From assembly GCA_010014835.2 (NCBI GenBank), contig JAAAKB020156166.1, forward strand, positions 1 to 20,992: DNA of 20,992 nt. The letters are read 5' to 3'. The DNA is from Apostichopus leukothele. Lineage: Eukaryota; Echinodermata; Holothuroidea; Aspidochirotida; Stichopodidae. This document shows, piece by piece, positions 1 through 12,651 of the stretch (positions are counted from its first letter, which is position 1; every line of letters begins with the position of its first letter). A program made the translations under genes and the position numbers. The notes beneath the pieces were generated by a model. That model saw nothing but the letters and a program-made list of their open reading frames with translations. It was not told where the DNA came from and searched no databases.

Positions 1-100
1 GGGACTGTGACTGTGTGATCATCGTCGGGTGTGCATCACCATTCCCCTCGAAAGGGAACAGATACTACACATGATCTAAGCCAAAAGGCCGAGAAGCGAT
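1..100 (-). pseudogene. U2 snRNA 5' domain fused to unrelated sequence (U2-like, probably a retrocopy or chimera)
   Basis: Read on the minus strand from 100 to 56, the sequence matches U2 snRNA nucleotides 1-45 at 43 of 45 positions. It starts exactly at the mature 5' end (AUCGCUUCUC) and keeps the branch-site recognition GUAGUA at 68-63. The two differences are A to U at U2 positions 23 and 30, in the segment that pairs with U6. After nucleotide 45 the similarity stops. In place of stem-loop IIa there is a six-pair hairpin (58-42) capped by UUCG, then sequence with no U2 stem IIb or Sm site within the window. I see no recognisable proximal sequence element upstream (101-180). A truncated or template-switched U2 retrocopy, an snRNA-derived SINE head, or a divergent U2 variant are all possible. 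Confidence 0.6.
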
Positions 101-424
101 ATCATGCAGTTTACAGAGTCAAGAGGTACTGTTCGACTGTAGAGCACTATGTCGTAACAGGTCAGTTGCTTTCAGAATAGTACGAAAATTGTTTGCATAC
201 GAATTAACTTGAGTTAAATAGGCATAATACAAAGATGACGTAATAGTATTTGTCAAAATTGGTTATATACACTGTACCATAATCCTGCATTAACTCTTCG
301 ACGGGACTTGACCTTAAAGAACCCATTTCAGTGCAGTTCATTAGTTGTCTACAGCTTGCCTAAATGGAAGGTTTGAAGACAATTTCGGCCAGGGTAACTT
401 TATTTGTCAGATTTCATATTGGTT

Positions 425-510
425 CCCCCCCCCCTCTTTTCTTCTTCTGTTTAAATGTATCGGTTTAAGACAGATGATTTTCCCTACTTTTTGGGGGGGA
501 GGGAGGGGGG
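425..510. repeat. Facing C10 tract and G-rich tract
   Basis: A run of ten C (425-434) faces a G-rich tract at 493-510 (seven G, A, three G, A, six G) across about 60 bases. The pair could form a G/C-rich hairpin, and the right part alone could form a quadruplex. A further G-rich patch, GGGG/GGGG/GGGGGG, lies at 1420-1441. No element ends are recognised. Confidence 0.4.
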
Positions 511-1112
511 TTAAAATATGTATGGGCTGAGGGGAGTCTTCACTAAGTAGTCGCTAATTATCTTTCATGTGGTATAAACCACAACACTAACTTTGATAAT
601 CATGGGTTAATGAGCACTTAATAGGAAATTGTTAACGATGGAATATATATATACATAAGCAATCGACAGCTTTGATAAAGTGCCGGTAAGGGGCGCACAA
701 GCCTACGTAAGACTTATACATTTCAAGACATTGAGGGATAAATAGGTTATTGAGATTCATGGTAAAATATATAGCGTGATGATGAATTATTCTGTATATT
801 ATATTTCCTACGTTCCAAGCGTGCACATTACCTGTTTATGCGTCAATCTCGAGCGAATGGAAATGTTGTGTCATTAAAGTATCATAGAGCCCAAATTATG
901 AGTTCGTGTGCGTATAACTATAGATCCGTGCGCGTATGCGGCGTAGGTAGTGGTTAATCGATTTTCCATACTTAGTGTGTTTCAGCGGACTCTCTGCCGG
1001 GGATAGCAAAGTGATTCGACACACACAAGCCATTAGCTGAGGTGTTGAGGCAAGCGGTTCACGGGGTACATATGGGATTTAGGAACCTATTCCAGTCTTA
1101 AATTTATCGCAT

Positions 1113-1134
1113 GTTCACACATGGGTGTGTGAAC
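1113..1134. repeat. Perfect 9-bp hairpin
   Basis: GTTCACACA and TGTGTGAAC are separated by TGGG. The sequence stands alone in a non-coding stretch and shows no terminator or gene context. Confidence 0.5.
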
Positions 1135-3117
1135 CTTGGGACACAACAAAACATGAGAACTGTCATATATTTTGACTTGGGGAAATCCTAGCGCCTGCGC
1201 TTATTTTTATTTTTTTTCCATTTATTTCATAATTGATGGTTGTAACCTTTAAAACGACTTCCTTAGAAACCAAAATCCTGCCAACAATCCTGCAAACAAT
1301 GTTAGTTCAGAGCTTCAAATGTATTTTCTATTACTTTTTCCCTGTATATAGACTATTTGATTTTTTGTAAGGATTAGGCTGATACGTAGTTCACTCATTA
1401 GGGGATCTCATTTTTGTTTGGGGAGGTTGGGGAGAGGGGGGAGACGTGATGGCATAATGCAAGTATAATATGTATTACTGTATGAAGTTCATCTGTTTAT
1501 GCTACAAGAAATGACCACCAACCGTGGCGATGGAAAATGTACTACGATCCTTATTAGGCCTATAATTGACGTGTATCCTACATGTGAAGCCAATGAGTAG
1601 ATACGTTGCACAGAGCTACATATTATTACTGGGTTTAGAAGTGGACAAAGACATTTTCTCCTCTGTAATTCAAACGTCGTAATCGTTAATTCTTGCATAT
1701 GAGAAATTCCTCTTTGGTAACTTTTGGAAGACCCTTTTAATGGGTTCTTAGTGACTTGAACCACCATGGTTGAAAATCTAATGAAGTAATATATGTGCCA
1801 AATGATGCTAAATGGTTGTTGCATATTATACGGTATATCAGCGAGAGACTGGGAGAAATTGCACTATACTTATTTCCCTTACCTTCACTTAAACAGGTGA
1901 CGAAATCTACTTATTTCGGTAATATTGGAACCTTTAAGTCCATGAGTTTAGTCAAGTCCGTTCCTGCAGTAATTTTGTAGACCACACACAAAAAAAAATC
2001 AACAAAGAAACCCGAGTGAGGTAAGAACTGTTTCGAAATAACCTACACTTGCATGTGTTGTAAGCATTTCTGTCGTGCGTATGTTGTTTTAATGAACTCT
2101 TCATAAGTATACGCTTCAATGTCATATCGATATTTTGTTATGAGAACGAATAGTATCCCTGCCAATAGAAAAAGCAATTATGCAGTTATCGCGGCGCTTT
2201 AACAATTAATTTTAATTAACAATTGTAGCACTTAATTGTATAAACCGAAGAGTCTAAGTCATACGATCTTTATTCGTCAGTCATAAATTACTCATTATTT
2301 ATTCGTCATTAATACTGGACCCATTTCTGGAAATCCTTCATAATTTCTGTTAAGTTAATATAATTAAATTAAAATAAATCCCTAACAGCTGTTTGCAGTT
2401 ATTTTCTCTCTTTTCTCCCTTCCTCCCGCCTCCGTAATAATTACTAGTGATAACGTCCATTTGTGATGTGCCATATTAAGACAGAACAAGAACATACACG
2501 TATGTCAGAGTGGGGTAGGAAGTGCCTCCAAATAAAGATGGCCTGTGCCAATCACACAGCCAAACAAAATAACTTCCTGTATGTTCAAATCAGCTTTTTT
2601 ACATCCCCAACGTGTATAATCTCTGATTTTTATCGACGTAATTAGCGGAAACAACGATTTTTCCTTCAGTTATAGATGTCCATTGATGTAGTGCTAATTA
2701 CCAATTGCATCAGTGGGTGCCATACATCTTGCAATTCATTTATTCCCAGGGGTATAAAATATGATAGAAATCTGACTCTTAAAGCTTTTTCTAAGAAATA
2801 GACGCTCCTCATTTACTAGCCGTGTTGCCCCCACCAACTTTTACGATGCATAGAGCTGAAAAAAGAAACTAAAACAAAAATATTAATGACTTCCAAATGT
2901 ACAGCTCTTTCAAGTTGTGTGCAGACTATTTCGACTGTCCCCTGCAACGGGTCACCACTTTACAGTATCACAAAAGCAAAAACGGTGCCTATCGTCAGCA
3001 CTATGAGCTCAACTGTCGAAAAGAACATATATAGAACTATCAGCAGTAGTGAGTAAATTACTACCAACTGCTTTTAATTCAAGTTCGACGAATATATATG
3101 TTTTAACCAAGAACGAT

Positions 3118-3142
3118 AGCCAATTCTAATGATAGAATGGCT
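3118..3142. repeat. Short imperfect hairpin
   Basis: AGCCAATTCTA is complementary, with one bulged base, to TAGAATGGCT across a 4-base loop. No associated gene is seen. Confidence 0.4.
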
Positions 3143-3945
3143 AATCCCGACAACAAGTATAATGAGACGTCAGCGCTGACATTTGTGAACTGACTTCAAA
3201 ACATTCCAGAAATTCTCATCATCCGATATGTTATCCCAAAGTAACCCAGGACCCCAGCGTACCCCAGGACCCGATGAGCTACTTCACCAGATGTACAAAC
3301 CGTTTTACATTCTACCAATATCTTCTTAATTTTATTTCTAGAAAACTTTGGAAGGTCAGTGATATATGCCAAATTGATACAGTAGTCTCAAAAGCCGTAA
3401 CCGAATAACGTAACGTGCAAATTAATTCTCTGTAGAGGGGGAAATCTGCAGGCTAAAGTCATTCAATATTTACAGCATTACCAGCAAATGGTAGAGAGAA
3501 ATAATTACCCCTTGTAGGCAGAAGTGACATCTAGCTTTTTAGATTTTATGGAAATGTTAAGGGCGACCAAATGCGTGCAAAATAAGGACTGGCTATCATT
3601 TGTAGAAAAGTATGCCGGTACGTGATGTTTTGGAAAAAGTGATAAACTATCATTACCACAAGATTGTGATTTGCGATCTAGTCCAACCATCATGTATATA
3701 TTGTAGCGAATTTGCCATTAAACTGTCACAATTGTATATCAATATGGCCAAAGTACGCATCATGGAAGTTTTGATACAACGATATTTTTTTAATGACGTT
3801 CGTGGAAATGCAAACAGTCAGCTCTACTTGTTTTTGTAACGAAACGATTAGTGTCATATTCGAACGTCCTTACGGATGTAATATTTCTCTCCAAACATGC
3901 ATGGTAAACTAACAGATTACTAAACCGAATCACTTGCTGCATATA

Positions 3946-4097
3946 TAACGAGTACCAATTACTGTCGAGTACTTGCGGTACCGAATACCAAGTACCATAG
4001 TCCGAGTACTACTTTTCACCGAGTGAAAGTACCGAGTACCTGCCGAAAGGAACTCGAGTGCCCCTCGAGTACTTTTTTTCGAGTTCGTACAACACTG
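3946..4097. repeat. GAGTAC/GTACTC-rich short interspersed element
   Basis: About 150 bp is dominated by GAGTAC, CGAGTA, GTACCG and CTCGAG words in both orientations, ending CGTACAACACTG at 4097. On the minus strand it begins CAGTGTTGTACGA, which resembles a hAT-type end, but I see no matching end at 3946. It is probably a truncated non-autonomous DNA element with an internally repetitive body. A 74-codon minus-strand open frame across it is a by-product of the repetition. Confidence 0.55.
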
Positions 4098-6308
4098 CAG
4101 TCTGATTATAACGTTTCTGTCATAATAAATTGGAACAAAACTTTTTGAAGTCATTTATGATCACATTGGTTCCATCTGCAACCAACACTACGCAATTTAC
4201 TAATTGTTACACCAAGCCTGGTTAACACTGCACGGTGGAAGTATTCGAGTATACGAATCGAAATTCGTTTCTTGAGTGTCCTAGATGATCACTATTCATT
4301 CTTTCAACAGCGAACGTCACTGTTCCTTATGGTTTACAATGTTAACTTCTAGTGTAGGGAAAGTATCCTCTGATTTAGAAGCTGCACTTTAGTAATCTGA
4401 GTGAAATTTCATTAACGGAAGAGTGATCAGTTGTGATGAGATATACAACGAGATACTGTGTTATAAATGTGGCGGCAATAAAGAGGTTTATACTCCTACC
4501 AGACGATATCAAAGACTGCTGAAGGTGTTGTCTGCTGGATGTAAATTGCCACTGCCATACTGTTAACAGTCGTTGGAATTTCAAATTCGAATGTATCAGA
4601 TATGAAGTTTACATTTCACATTTTGAACTGGTCATTCTCAATATCATATTACTGAGCTGTTGTTTGTCAATAAAATGTCTGCCTACAAAGCCCAGAATAC
4701 TTCCTTACAAGTTGCACGAAATACTAGTGAACACGTCACCTAATATAGAGTTTAGATTTATTCTTCAACCACTAAGCATTAGGGTTGAATTTCTTTATCT
4801 AGCTAAAACAACAGAAACGCTGACATATCCATAACCCTAAGATATATGTTTACATGTTGTTTATTTGATTCTAACGTATATTGAGTGTGACTGTTGTTTT
4901 GATTTTTGCTTTAAAGTAACAAAATAAATAAAAACAAATAACCTTTTAGCCAATCGCTACTACATTCATTACAACTTTGCACACTCGTTTCCTGCTGACG
5001 AAGAATTATTATAACATGTCCTCATTTCGCGTTTGAAAATATCAATTCCCTCATGATTTGAAAGAAGCCATATTGCAGTTCGTTATTTGTCATTTTCGTG
5101 CTGTGCTTGCATGAACTGCAAACGCAACTTGTCTTCTTTAATTAGGCTAACTCGTCTCATTATTTGAGCTTAGTTTAATTAAGGTAATGAATGCCAAATT
5201 TAGAAATGGAGTAAAGCCGAAAATTAGAACAAACATATTGCTCTTGCTATTAACGAATTTGTATCGGTTGGTTGTTGTATCATAATCAAAATCTTTTCAC
5301 TATATTTTGACCGAAATTACCATAACAGAACTCGTGTTATAGTATCATGACGAAATAATTATAGTACTTGCATCATTAATAGAACAATAACCCGGTGGTT
5401 CTCTGAAAATCATTTGACAATTTAATAATATCTTTGCGAAGTTTCTGTCATGATTTAACTTTTGTCTCATAGTGATATGAATAATTTAAAGCGCCTCCTA
5501 TGTCCCAAGGATCTCCACCCACCTTGCATTGTCTCAGACCAAAGCCGAAACTTTATCGATTCACATGCATGTCAAAAGGTACTTTAGCTACTTCTTTACA
5601 AATTTGCTAATCATAATTTTACTTTGTATCTATAGGATACTATAACGCTAAAGAAACAATGATAAATCACCATAACTGTACAATTGTTTAGTATCATATC
5701 ATGGCTTATTAGGTTTGCTAATTTGTAACCTTGCATTTCGTTTCTGTGTTCCTTTTTTTGCCCCTGTAAAATGTTCATCTTTTGCCTAGTTACTCAGTTA
5801 AACAATAGGAAGAGAAAGAGACTGTGCAGATGATACTGCATATTTAGGTGCCTCATTTCAATTAAAATCAACCGAATAAAGATAATATTGAGCTTCTTGC
5901 TTTATAACACCTTGTTTAATATTTTAAAACATCTCTGAATTTGGAGAAAAAACAAACAAATAAATCAAAACTGTTATTTCAATGTTACTGCTTGTATTTA
6001 CCTGTGGGATTTTGGGAATCTATACTTCCTTTTCCATATCAAAAAAATATGATTTAGCAAAATATATAAACCAGGACTATGTTGCAATTCTTTGACATTT
6101 TTATTTTGTAAAGTATCAAATTTATGAAGCAATTATGTGTCAGCCATATTTTTCAGGGCTTTTTTCCCCTTTTCGATAGCCCATATCGATCAGAAATGAT
6201 AAAACATGTATCATGATGACGCACACTACTCTCACACGTTATAAGTTTCAGTTTTCTATGCCCGGGGATGACACTGACTGAACCACAAAGTTTCCGAGTT
6301 GAATCAAA
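4098..6308. other. Non-coding stretch
   Basis: AT-rich sequence without a recognisable gene, RNA or element. Only short open frames occur. Confidence 0.6.
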
Positions 6309-6798
6309 ATCAAAATCTGAAAACTTTACTTTGCAAATATAGAACTGATTATGGGAAGAAGCAGAGATAAGACCGTTGATTTTTAATAAAAATCCAAATC
6401 TGGACACTTTAATTTACTAATATAGAACTAATTATGGTATCGCTCAGAGCTAAGACCGTTGTGTTTTGTTAATAGAAATCAAAATCTGAAATCTTTACTT
6501 TACGAATATATAACTGATTATGGGAACAAGCAGAGCTAAGACCGATGTGTTTGTTAATTTGTTAATAAATATCAAAATCTGAAAACTTTACTTTGCGAAT
6601 ATATAACTGATTATGGTAGCACTCAGAGCTAAGACCGTTGTTAATAGAAGTCAAAATCTGAAAACTTTACTTTGCGAATATATAACTGATTATGGGAACA
6701 AGCAGAGCTAAGACCGACATGTTTGTTAACAGAAATCAAAATCTGAAATCTTTACTTTGCGAATATATAACTGATTAGACCGTTGTGGTTATTGATGG
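6309..6798. repeat. Minisatellite of six units of about 85 bp with alternating A/B variants
   Basis: Units start at about 6309, 6392, 6478, 6571, 6650 and 6735 with the motif ATCAAAATCTGAAA, followed by CTTTACTTTGCGAATATA, CTGATTATGG and AGAGCTAAGACCG. Units 1, 3 and 5 carry GGGAA(G/C)AAGCAGAG, while units 2 and 4 carry a GGTAKCRCTCAGAG version. The array therefore has a dimeric period of about 170-180 bp. The sixth unit lacks about 20 bases after CTGATT and runs straight into AGACCGTTGTG. Unit lengths vary from 79 to 93 through small indels in the spacer. Confidence 0.9.
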
Positions 6799-8211
6799 AA
6801 AATGCTGATCTTAACCCACTAACAGCAACCCTTTTAATCCCCGCTGGGAATGTGCATAGTTTCGATAGCTAAGATTACCGAAAACATACTGAAAAGTTTT
6901 GCTGGTATATTGCAATATTAAATAATTCCTCTCACATATATGATAGAGAGATAACTGTATAATTCTAAACGTTTCCGTAGTATTCTCATGTGATATTCGT
7001 ATAAGGTGATTTTAGGTCGAAGATTTGCAGAATATTGTAAGTGTATTATCAGTGTAGAATGTATTTTATATACCATTTCTGTTTATTAGTATTATTATTA
7101 CTTATTTTATTTTGTTTGTTTTTCTTTCTGAAAATCGTTATATCGAGGATCAATCAATCAATAAGTCAATCAAGTTTAGTACTCAGATTATTAACTCTAC
7201 CTAAACAAAATTTAAATCAAACAAAAAAGGGATGGTCGATTTGTTCGACGCAATATTTCATCTTAAGACAACTTGTATATTTCAAAAAGAATAAAGAATA
7301 AACTTTCCCACTTGATGACCTGCTGTATGATACAAATATGTTTCGGAAAATTTACAAATAATATAAAACAGTCATAATCGATTTTTCAAATTAATGAAAA
7401 AATATTTAAAAAAAAGAAAAGCGTGAACGTTGTCATCTTCTTTCGTACAATGATGCAAGCTAAACATTAACCAGACACGAATGTTACAGTGGTGACCAAA
7501 GCTGTATCTAAATTTTGACTTCTTAAAGGTTTACATGAATATGCATAAGCCGCAGTGACAATTCAGCTTCTGCTATTAAATGAGAAATTGTAGGTTACTT
7601 TATTTACTGTATTTAAAAACGCAATGGGCTCCAACTTATAGATACAAATACATTACACTATTTTACTCACTGTTCTGCAATGCTTTAGAGAAGATCATGT
7701 AATCAATTCGGGAATGGTAGGGCTGTAGTAATTGCGAGTTACTTGGTAAAATATACACGTAAGCCAAAACCTAATAACCCAGATCCTGATATTGGTTAGT
7801 GCGAAATCGTATCATAGAGCAGCTATGAATGGAAAGATCTCTGCTTAATCTGCTTCACTACACTTGCAATCGAACCAAATGTTGTTTAGTATGCGAACTC
7901 GTGATGGTGAGGTAATCCCTAATTTTATTTCTTTTATAAGATCGTTACTTTTTAACCAATCGTTGTGTAATTGAGATGGCGTCTGTATCACTACTTCATT
8001 AAATTGCCAGGCCAAGAAGGTTACTCAGATGTTAAGTTTTAATGATTATTTCGTTTCCTGATTTATTAATATTTAATTATCATAACGCAACCAAAGACCG
8101 TTAACTAATAGTTGATGTTCATTCAGTGACATACTTTTGTTCGTAAACCTATTTTGATGTGATGAATTGTGGAGTTAATCACTGGCATAGAGAGTCAGAT
8201 GTGGGGCCCTG

Positions 8212-8299
8212 GGGAAAATGTGTCATGTGTTCTTGACGTCTTCACTTTTCCTTAAGTGTATTATGAGAATGACAATTATATTTTACCCCACATTTTCCC
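8212..8299. repeat. Inverted repeat with perfect 11-bp arms
   Basis: GGGAAAATGTG (8212-8222) is the exact reverse complement of CACATTTTCCC (8289-8299). G-rich and C-rich sequence lies just outside the arms. This could be a relic of a small inverted-repeat transposon; no target-site duplication was identified. Confidence 0.35.
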
Positions 8300-9045
8300 G
8301 CCCCCCTCCCGAAACTGTACCATACCCCCTAACCACCTCGTTAGGTCTTGGTTTTTATGGGTCATTGTCCTTCAAGAAATAACAAAGGGTTTCTAAGTTA
8401 TGTTTCTATTCATATCTATTTTCAAAATGGCTACCTGTAAAATATGTTGTATATTTCAACATTCTCTTTTAAATAAGTCTATGGTGACGTCAGCTTCTCA
8501 TATCAGATTTAATTTATTCATCTATGTTTATCCCTTGTTTAACAACGTCTAATATCTCTGTCAACAAATGCCCTTTTAATTTGATAGAACAACAAATGGT
8601 GAAATTCAAATCCATTTTATCCTTGTGAAGCATTTTATTTAAGGCTATAAAATTGACATATTCTCCTAACAACATTATTATATTACTAATCAGCTTGACC
8701 TAATTGTCTTTGTTCTAAGAGAGACAAGAGGGTCAGAATGATTAATGAAACTTTGTCTTAGTAAAACGTATTTCACAACCGAAATCTATTCCGACCATAT
8801 TTCGTTCTGTGTTAGTATATCAATTATATGCATAGCTTAATTTGTAAAACGGAAATGTTCTATTTGCAAGTTTAACTTTATTATTTGGAATAACAGTTGA
8901 ACTGCATTGTTAGCATCGATATGTAACACAAATGTAAAAAAGAAGAATGAAGGTGACACATGAATTAAAACCGTCTGATTTATTAAAAACATACGTTGAC
9001 TGGACACTTCATTGTTTTGAAATTATTACAACAGTGAATTATGTT

Positions 9046-9091
9046 GTGAACTATTAACTATTATGTGAACTATTAACAGTGAACTATTAAC
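9046..9091. repeat. Three short tandem copies of GTGAACTATTAAC
   Basis: The 13-base word occurs at 9046, 9065 and 9079, exactly repeated, with spacings of 19 and 14. It looks like recent local duplication. Confidence 0.7.
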
Positions 9092-10166
9092 TGACAATAT
9101 ATGTTTTGTTATAGTCTTGAGAACGTTTTCCAAATTGTATAGAGGACGAATATTCTCATTTCCTATTGGCCTTTACCATAGTGTTTGGCCATTATAAGCC
9201 ACACTCTTGATTTACACGCAAGACATATACAATTTCATTTCCGATCGTGCTTATTGCTTATTCGAGCATAAAATAATTTCGCGATCACCCTTCCTATATT
9301 TAATCACTTGCATATTAGAAATGGTCTGTTCTAGTTTCCTATATCGCATGAACAACATACAAAACTACATATAACTGTTGTGTTGAATGTTGCCCAGCAT
9401 CTAATATTTACACATAATGTGATACCAGTCACTCTAACCAAGAGATCTATGCACTGACTATCATTGGGCTATCCTCAGTTAACAAATCTTTAACCGTTTC
9501 ATGCGCTTCGAAAACCATTTTCGTCATAGAAATGAAAATGTAAGGTTGTAATATTTCATTTGCCAAATTCTGATTTTACCTAATTTTATCACTTTCTAAT
9601 GATGAATGTTTTATTTTAGCTGAAAGTCACTTTAACAGTCTATGATGTACAACCAAATATCTTGTTTGAACCTACATATTTTTTTTTAAGGCCTTATTCT
9701 TATATACACCTTCAAGTTCTATATCGCCGTTTCAACGATTAATTTAAGGAATTACATCCGTCGAATATATAACCTCACTGTATATATGAATAAATACATC
9801 TTATTGATTACCAAACTTATTCTTGGAGGAACTACAAAGGATCTTTTATGAAACTAGGTCTCGGGAGACATGACATTTGCTTGTTGCTGTTCATTGTATC
9901 GGAAGTTTCGTGTATATGGTTGCTAAAGACGGGATCTACTAATGACATGCCTTAATTGATTTCAGTAATAACAAGAAGGTTTTAATAGCATCCGCATCGA
10001 CTACGACTATGAAAAGGGAAATGTGCATTTTTGTCATTCTGTTAAATTAACATTGACCATAATGATGTTAAGTGGGTCTAGTATTTGAATCTGAATTGGA
10101 ACCGCCTTAAAGAAAAGGACAAAACTCGGGAATAAGGAAACCTAAATTCCATTACTTAGGCCAGCC

Positions 10167-10290
10167 TTAACATTTCATGGCAAATTCATGCATATCAACC
10201 GATCGAGGGGTACACAAAGAAGAGTATAGGTGTGAGATTCGTATTGCCATATCACGGTTGGCCTCATCAGTGAAATAGGAGACTTGGGGA
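10167..10290 (-). other. Weak candidate minus-strand exon
   Basis: After a long pyrimidine tract ending TTTCCCCAAG, the minus strand reads VSYFTDEANRDMAIRISHL and continues to a stop at 10167. The composition is more protein-like than most frames here. It does not continue the Cache exon in phase, no polyadenylation signal follows closely, and I do not recognise the peptide. Confidence 0.15.
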
Positions 10291-10568
10291 AAGGGAATGC
10301 GAGAGAAAGCAAGTAGGGTTTGGTGCCATTGTCTAGAATAACTTCTTTTTTTTTGTTCTTTGTAGGTGTCAAACTGGCGTAATACGCAGACAGTGTTAAC
10401 ATTCTTGTGTCTCAACTGTATTTCATGTTTATCATCTAATAGTGTTTTCGTTTATCTGTTCAAGATATTTGAAGGATTGGGAAAACTGATAAATTCATGA
10501 TCCATCACTTCTGAATTAATCCGGCAACGCCACATTGTTCATTTATACCTAAAAAACTTAGAAAGCGA

Positions 10569-10588
10569 GGGGGTGGGGAGGGGGAGGG
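10569..10588 (+). other. G-quadruplex motif
   Basis: Four G-runs of 5, 4, 5 and 3 are separated by single bases (T, A, A), an ideal intramolecular quadruplex pattern. A C-rich stretch at 10659-10678 and a short hairpin at 10611-10634 (CCATT/AATGG with a CCA/TGG outer pair) follow. The roughly 110-bp block may thus be an imperfect inverted-repeat element. Confidence 0.6.
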
Positions 10589-12651
10589 TGAGCATAAAAG
10601 CAAACACCTGCCACCTCCATTATTGCAATGGTGGGGAAAGCTGCCCGCTGCATGCCCAACCACCCCTCCCGCTTCCCCTTTTCCTGTTTCTGCAATTCCC
10701 CCTTACCAGCTCATGGTACCATGTTAACGAGTCAAACCATGTAAGGGAATCGTGTGAAGCATTAGTTTTTCAGTATTTCGCTGAAAGGTCTGGCAAGAAA
10801 TTGTGTTATGCTGTATCAATCGTTTGTACTAAGAACCGTTATTCTTTGTTACTTATATTACATCCCGTCACTTCCTTACTTTCCTTCTTTACCTTTGTTT
10901 CCATGACGATAATAACAGAACCCTTGTTTACTCTTCATAAATGAGTTCTGCAGAATAACAGGTTCTCTGCCTCATTACTTTTTAAAAGAAGAGACCAAAT
11001 ACGAAAATTTGTTTTAAAAGAAAGTTTTTTGTTTCCTTAAGTAGTCTTTTAAGGAGAAGTAGGGCTTCCTCTTATGTAAAATACTCCCCTGCATCACCAA
11101 AATTATTCTCAAGAAGTTTTAGATGGTACATACAACTTGAAAACAACGTATGAGGGCACCTGAGTAGAAAATAATGCAAATTAAAAACCGCAAGTGCGAC
11201 AAAAACGTTTGATGTTCCGTCAAATATCAGTGCAAAACTTATAAACATTATTGTCTGCCGCAATTGATATCATGAACCATGTTTTATTAAGAAAATGATT
11301 TTTAATTATCCAAAGTTTCAGGTCGTTTACCACGTCATATAATATCTTCGAATTCTCTTTTCAAAATTTGATAAAACTGCATTTTAGTTCAATTTGGCAG
11401 TTCCGTACGGGACTGTTTAGAGTAAAGATACGAAATAAACTATAACGAAAGCGTGTATCTACTGCAATAGCATGTGTAAGTCAATGTAGCAAATTCGATG
11501 ACATGACGTTGTGATCCTATCAGAATATATTGATAATGACTATTCAGTTCATCTTTGAAGAAGATCCTGCTACGAATGGAGGGTCAGGCCATCGAACTTT
11601 TATTATAATAAAAAAGCAAAGGTAATATATACATTAATCGGCATACATTCAATTACAAATGTTATTATTTATCACATAATTGAGTTATAAGACTCGTTAA
11701 TGACAACAACAAAAGTTTGGAAAGTGTATTTCTCAGTATGCAGTCTTTTTATTAAAGCGGTCTTCTGTTGTTGTATTTTTTTTTCAAACTAATCTCCAAA
11801 TTGTGTTGCTAGTTAAAGTAGTTGCTTGCAACAGACGAGAATTGCAATCTGTATTTCAATAAGTCATAATATGTAGTAAGATACAGACTTACATTATGTA
11901 TAACTTAATTTCACAGCAACGCATGCACATTTTTCAGAAACAAAATCGAATGTCCCATTGATACCCTAAAGTATAACACACCTTCTAGAATCGCGGACTT
12001 CATCGTAACTTTCGAAGGTTCTTTATTTAATTGATAACATATTCTCGACACTATCCGTGTAATTGAGAAGTTATATCACAGCAACCAACCCCTTCCCCGC
12101 CCCTCACTGAGATTAATATTTGTATAATGTCCACTTAACACGATCTAACTGTAACCTGTTTTACCCTCTATCAAGTTTATAATTCTCTGCATGATAATGA
12201 TCCTTCTATGATCGAAAGTTTCAGACTTTCTTCCTTTTGAAGATTAAGACAAGTACCCAAATGTAAAGTACATACGATTGTGACAAACAGCTTGTAAATG
12301 AGATGGAAGGAAGGAAGTTTTAGATAATAGAAAAATCAGGATTATGAAATTCATTTTTCGTCACCTTTGTTATTGGTACATAAGAAAGGTCACTGGACAA
12401 CGTTAAGTCAAATTATTACCTTTTAACGTCCAAACTACTTTTCTCTTGAAACCTGTTTTAACATAGAGACCTTTACTCGAAGCCTTCGTCGTTTTATTAA
12501 GTGTGTTGGTCCTTACATAGTTTACAATCTATTTGCATAATTTCGTCTTATTTTGAAAGGACTGAAATGCACATTTCCAAGATTTAAGGCCCATTAAAAG
12601 TTTCTTCGACAGAATTTGAATTTATTTGAATAATATTGTTTTGTATTTCAG

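Larger units (their letters stand above)
101..3945. other. Non-coding stretch
   Basis: Apart from the G/C tracts and hairpins listed, this is AT-rich sequence without recognisable genes. Overlapping open frames on both strands at 1489-1980 (up to 111 codons) have no domain character. A minus-strand acceptor-like site at about 2856 is followed by a 14-codon frame and an AATAAA at 2744-2739, but there is no other support. Confidence 0.6.
6799..10568. other. Non-coding stretch
   Basis: AT-rich sequence. Beyond the inverted repeat at 8212-8299, the triplication at 9046-9091 and the weak exon candidate at 10167-10290, I see nothing I can support. A 40-codon plus frame after an acceptor-like site at 9620, followed by AATAAA near 9788, is within chance expectation. 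Confidence 0.55.

Noticed and set aside
7041-7301. 86-codon plus frame
   Set aside because: Leucine/phenylalanine/serine-rich translation of T-rich and ATCA-repeat sequence; no gene features.
7863-7880. Minus-strand GGTTCGATT resembling a tRNA B box
   Set aside because: No A box, no cloverleaf arms and no acceptor stem around it.
10573-10944. 123-codon plus-strand frame
   Set aside because: It starts in the G-quadruplex and crosses a C-rich tract; the proline/leucine run comes from composition, not protein constraint.
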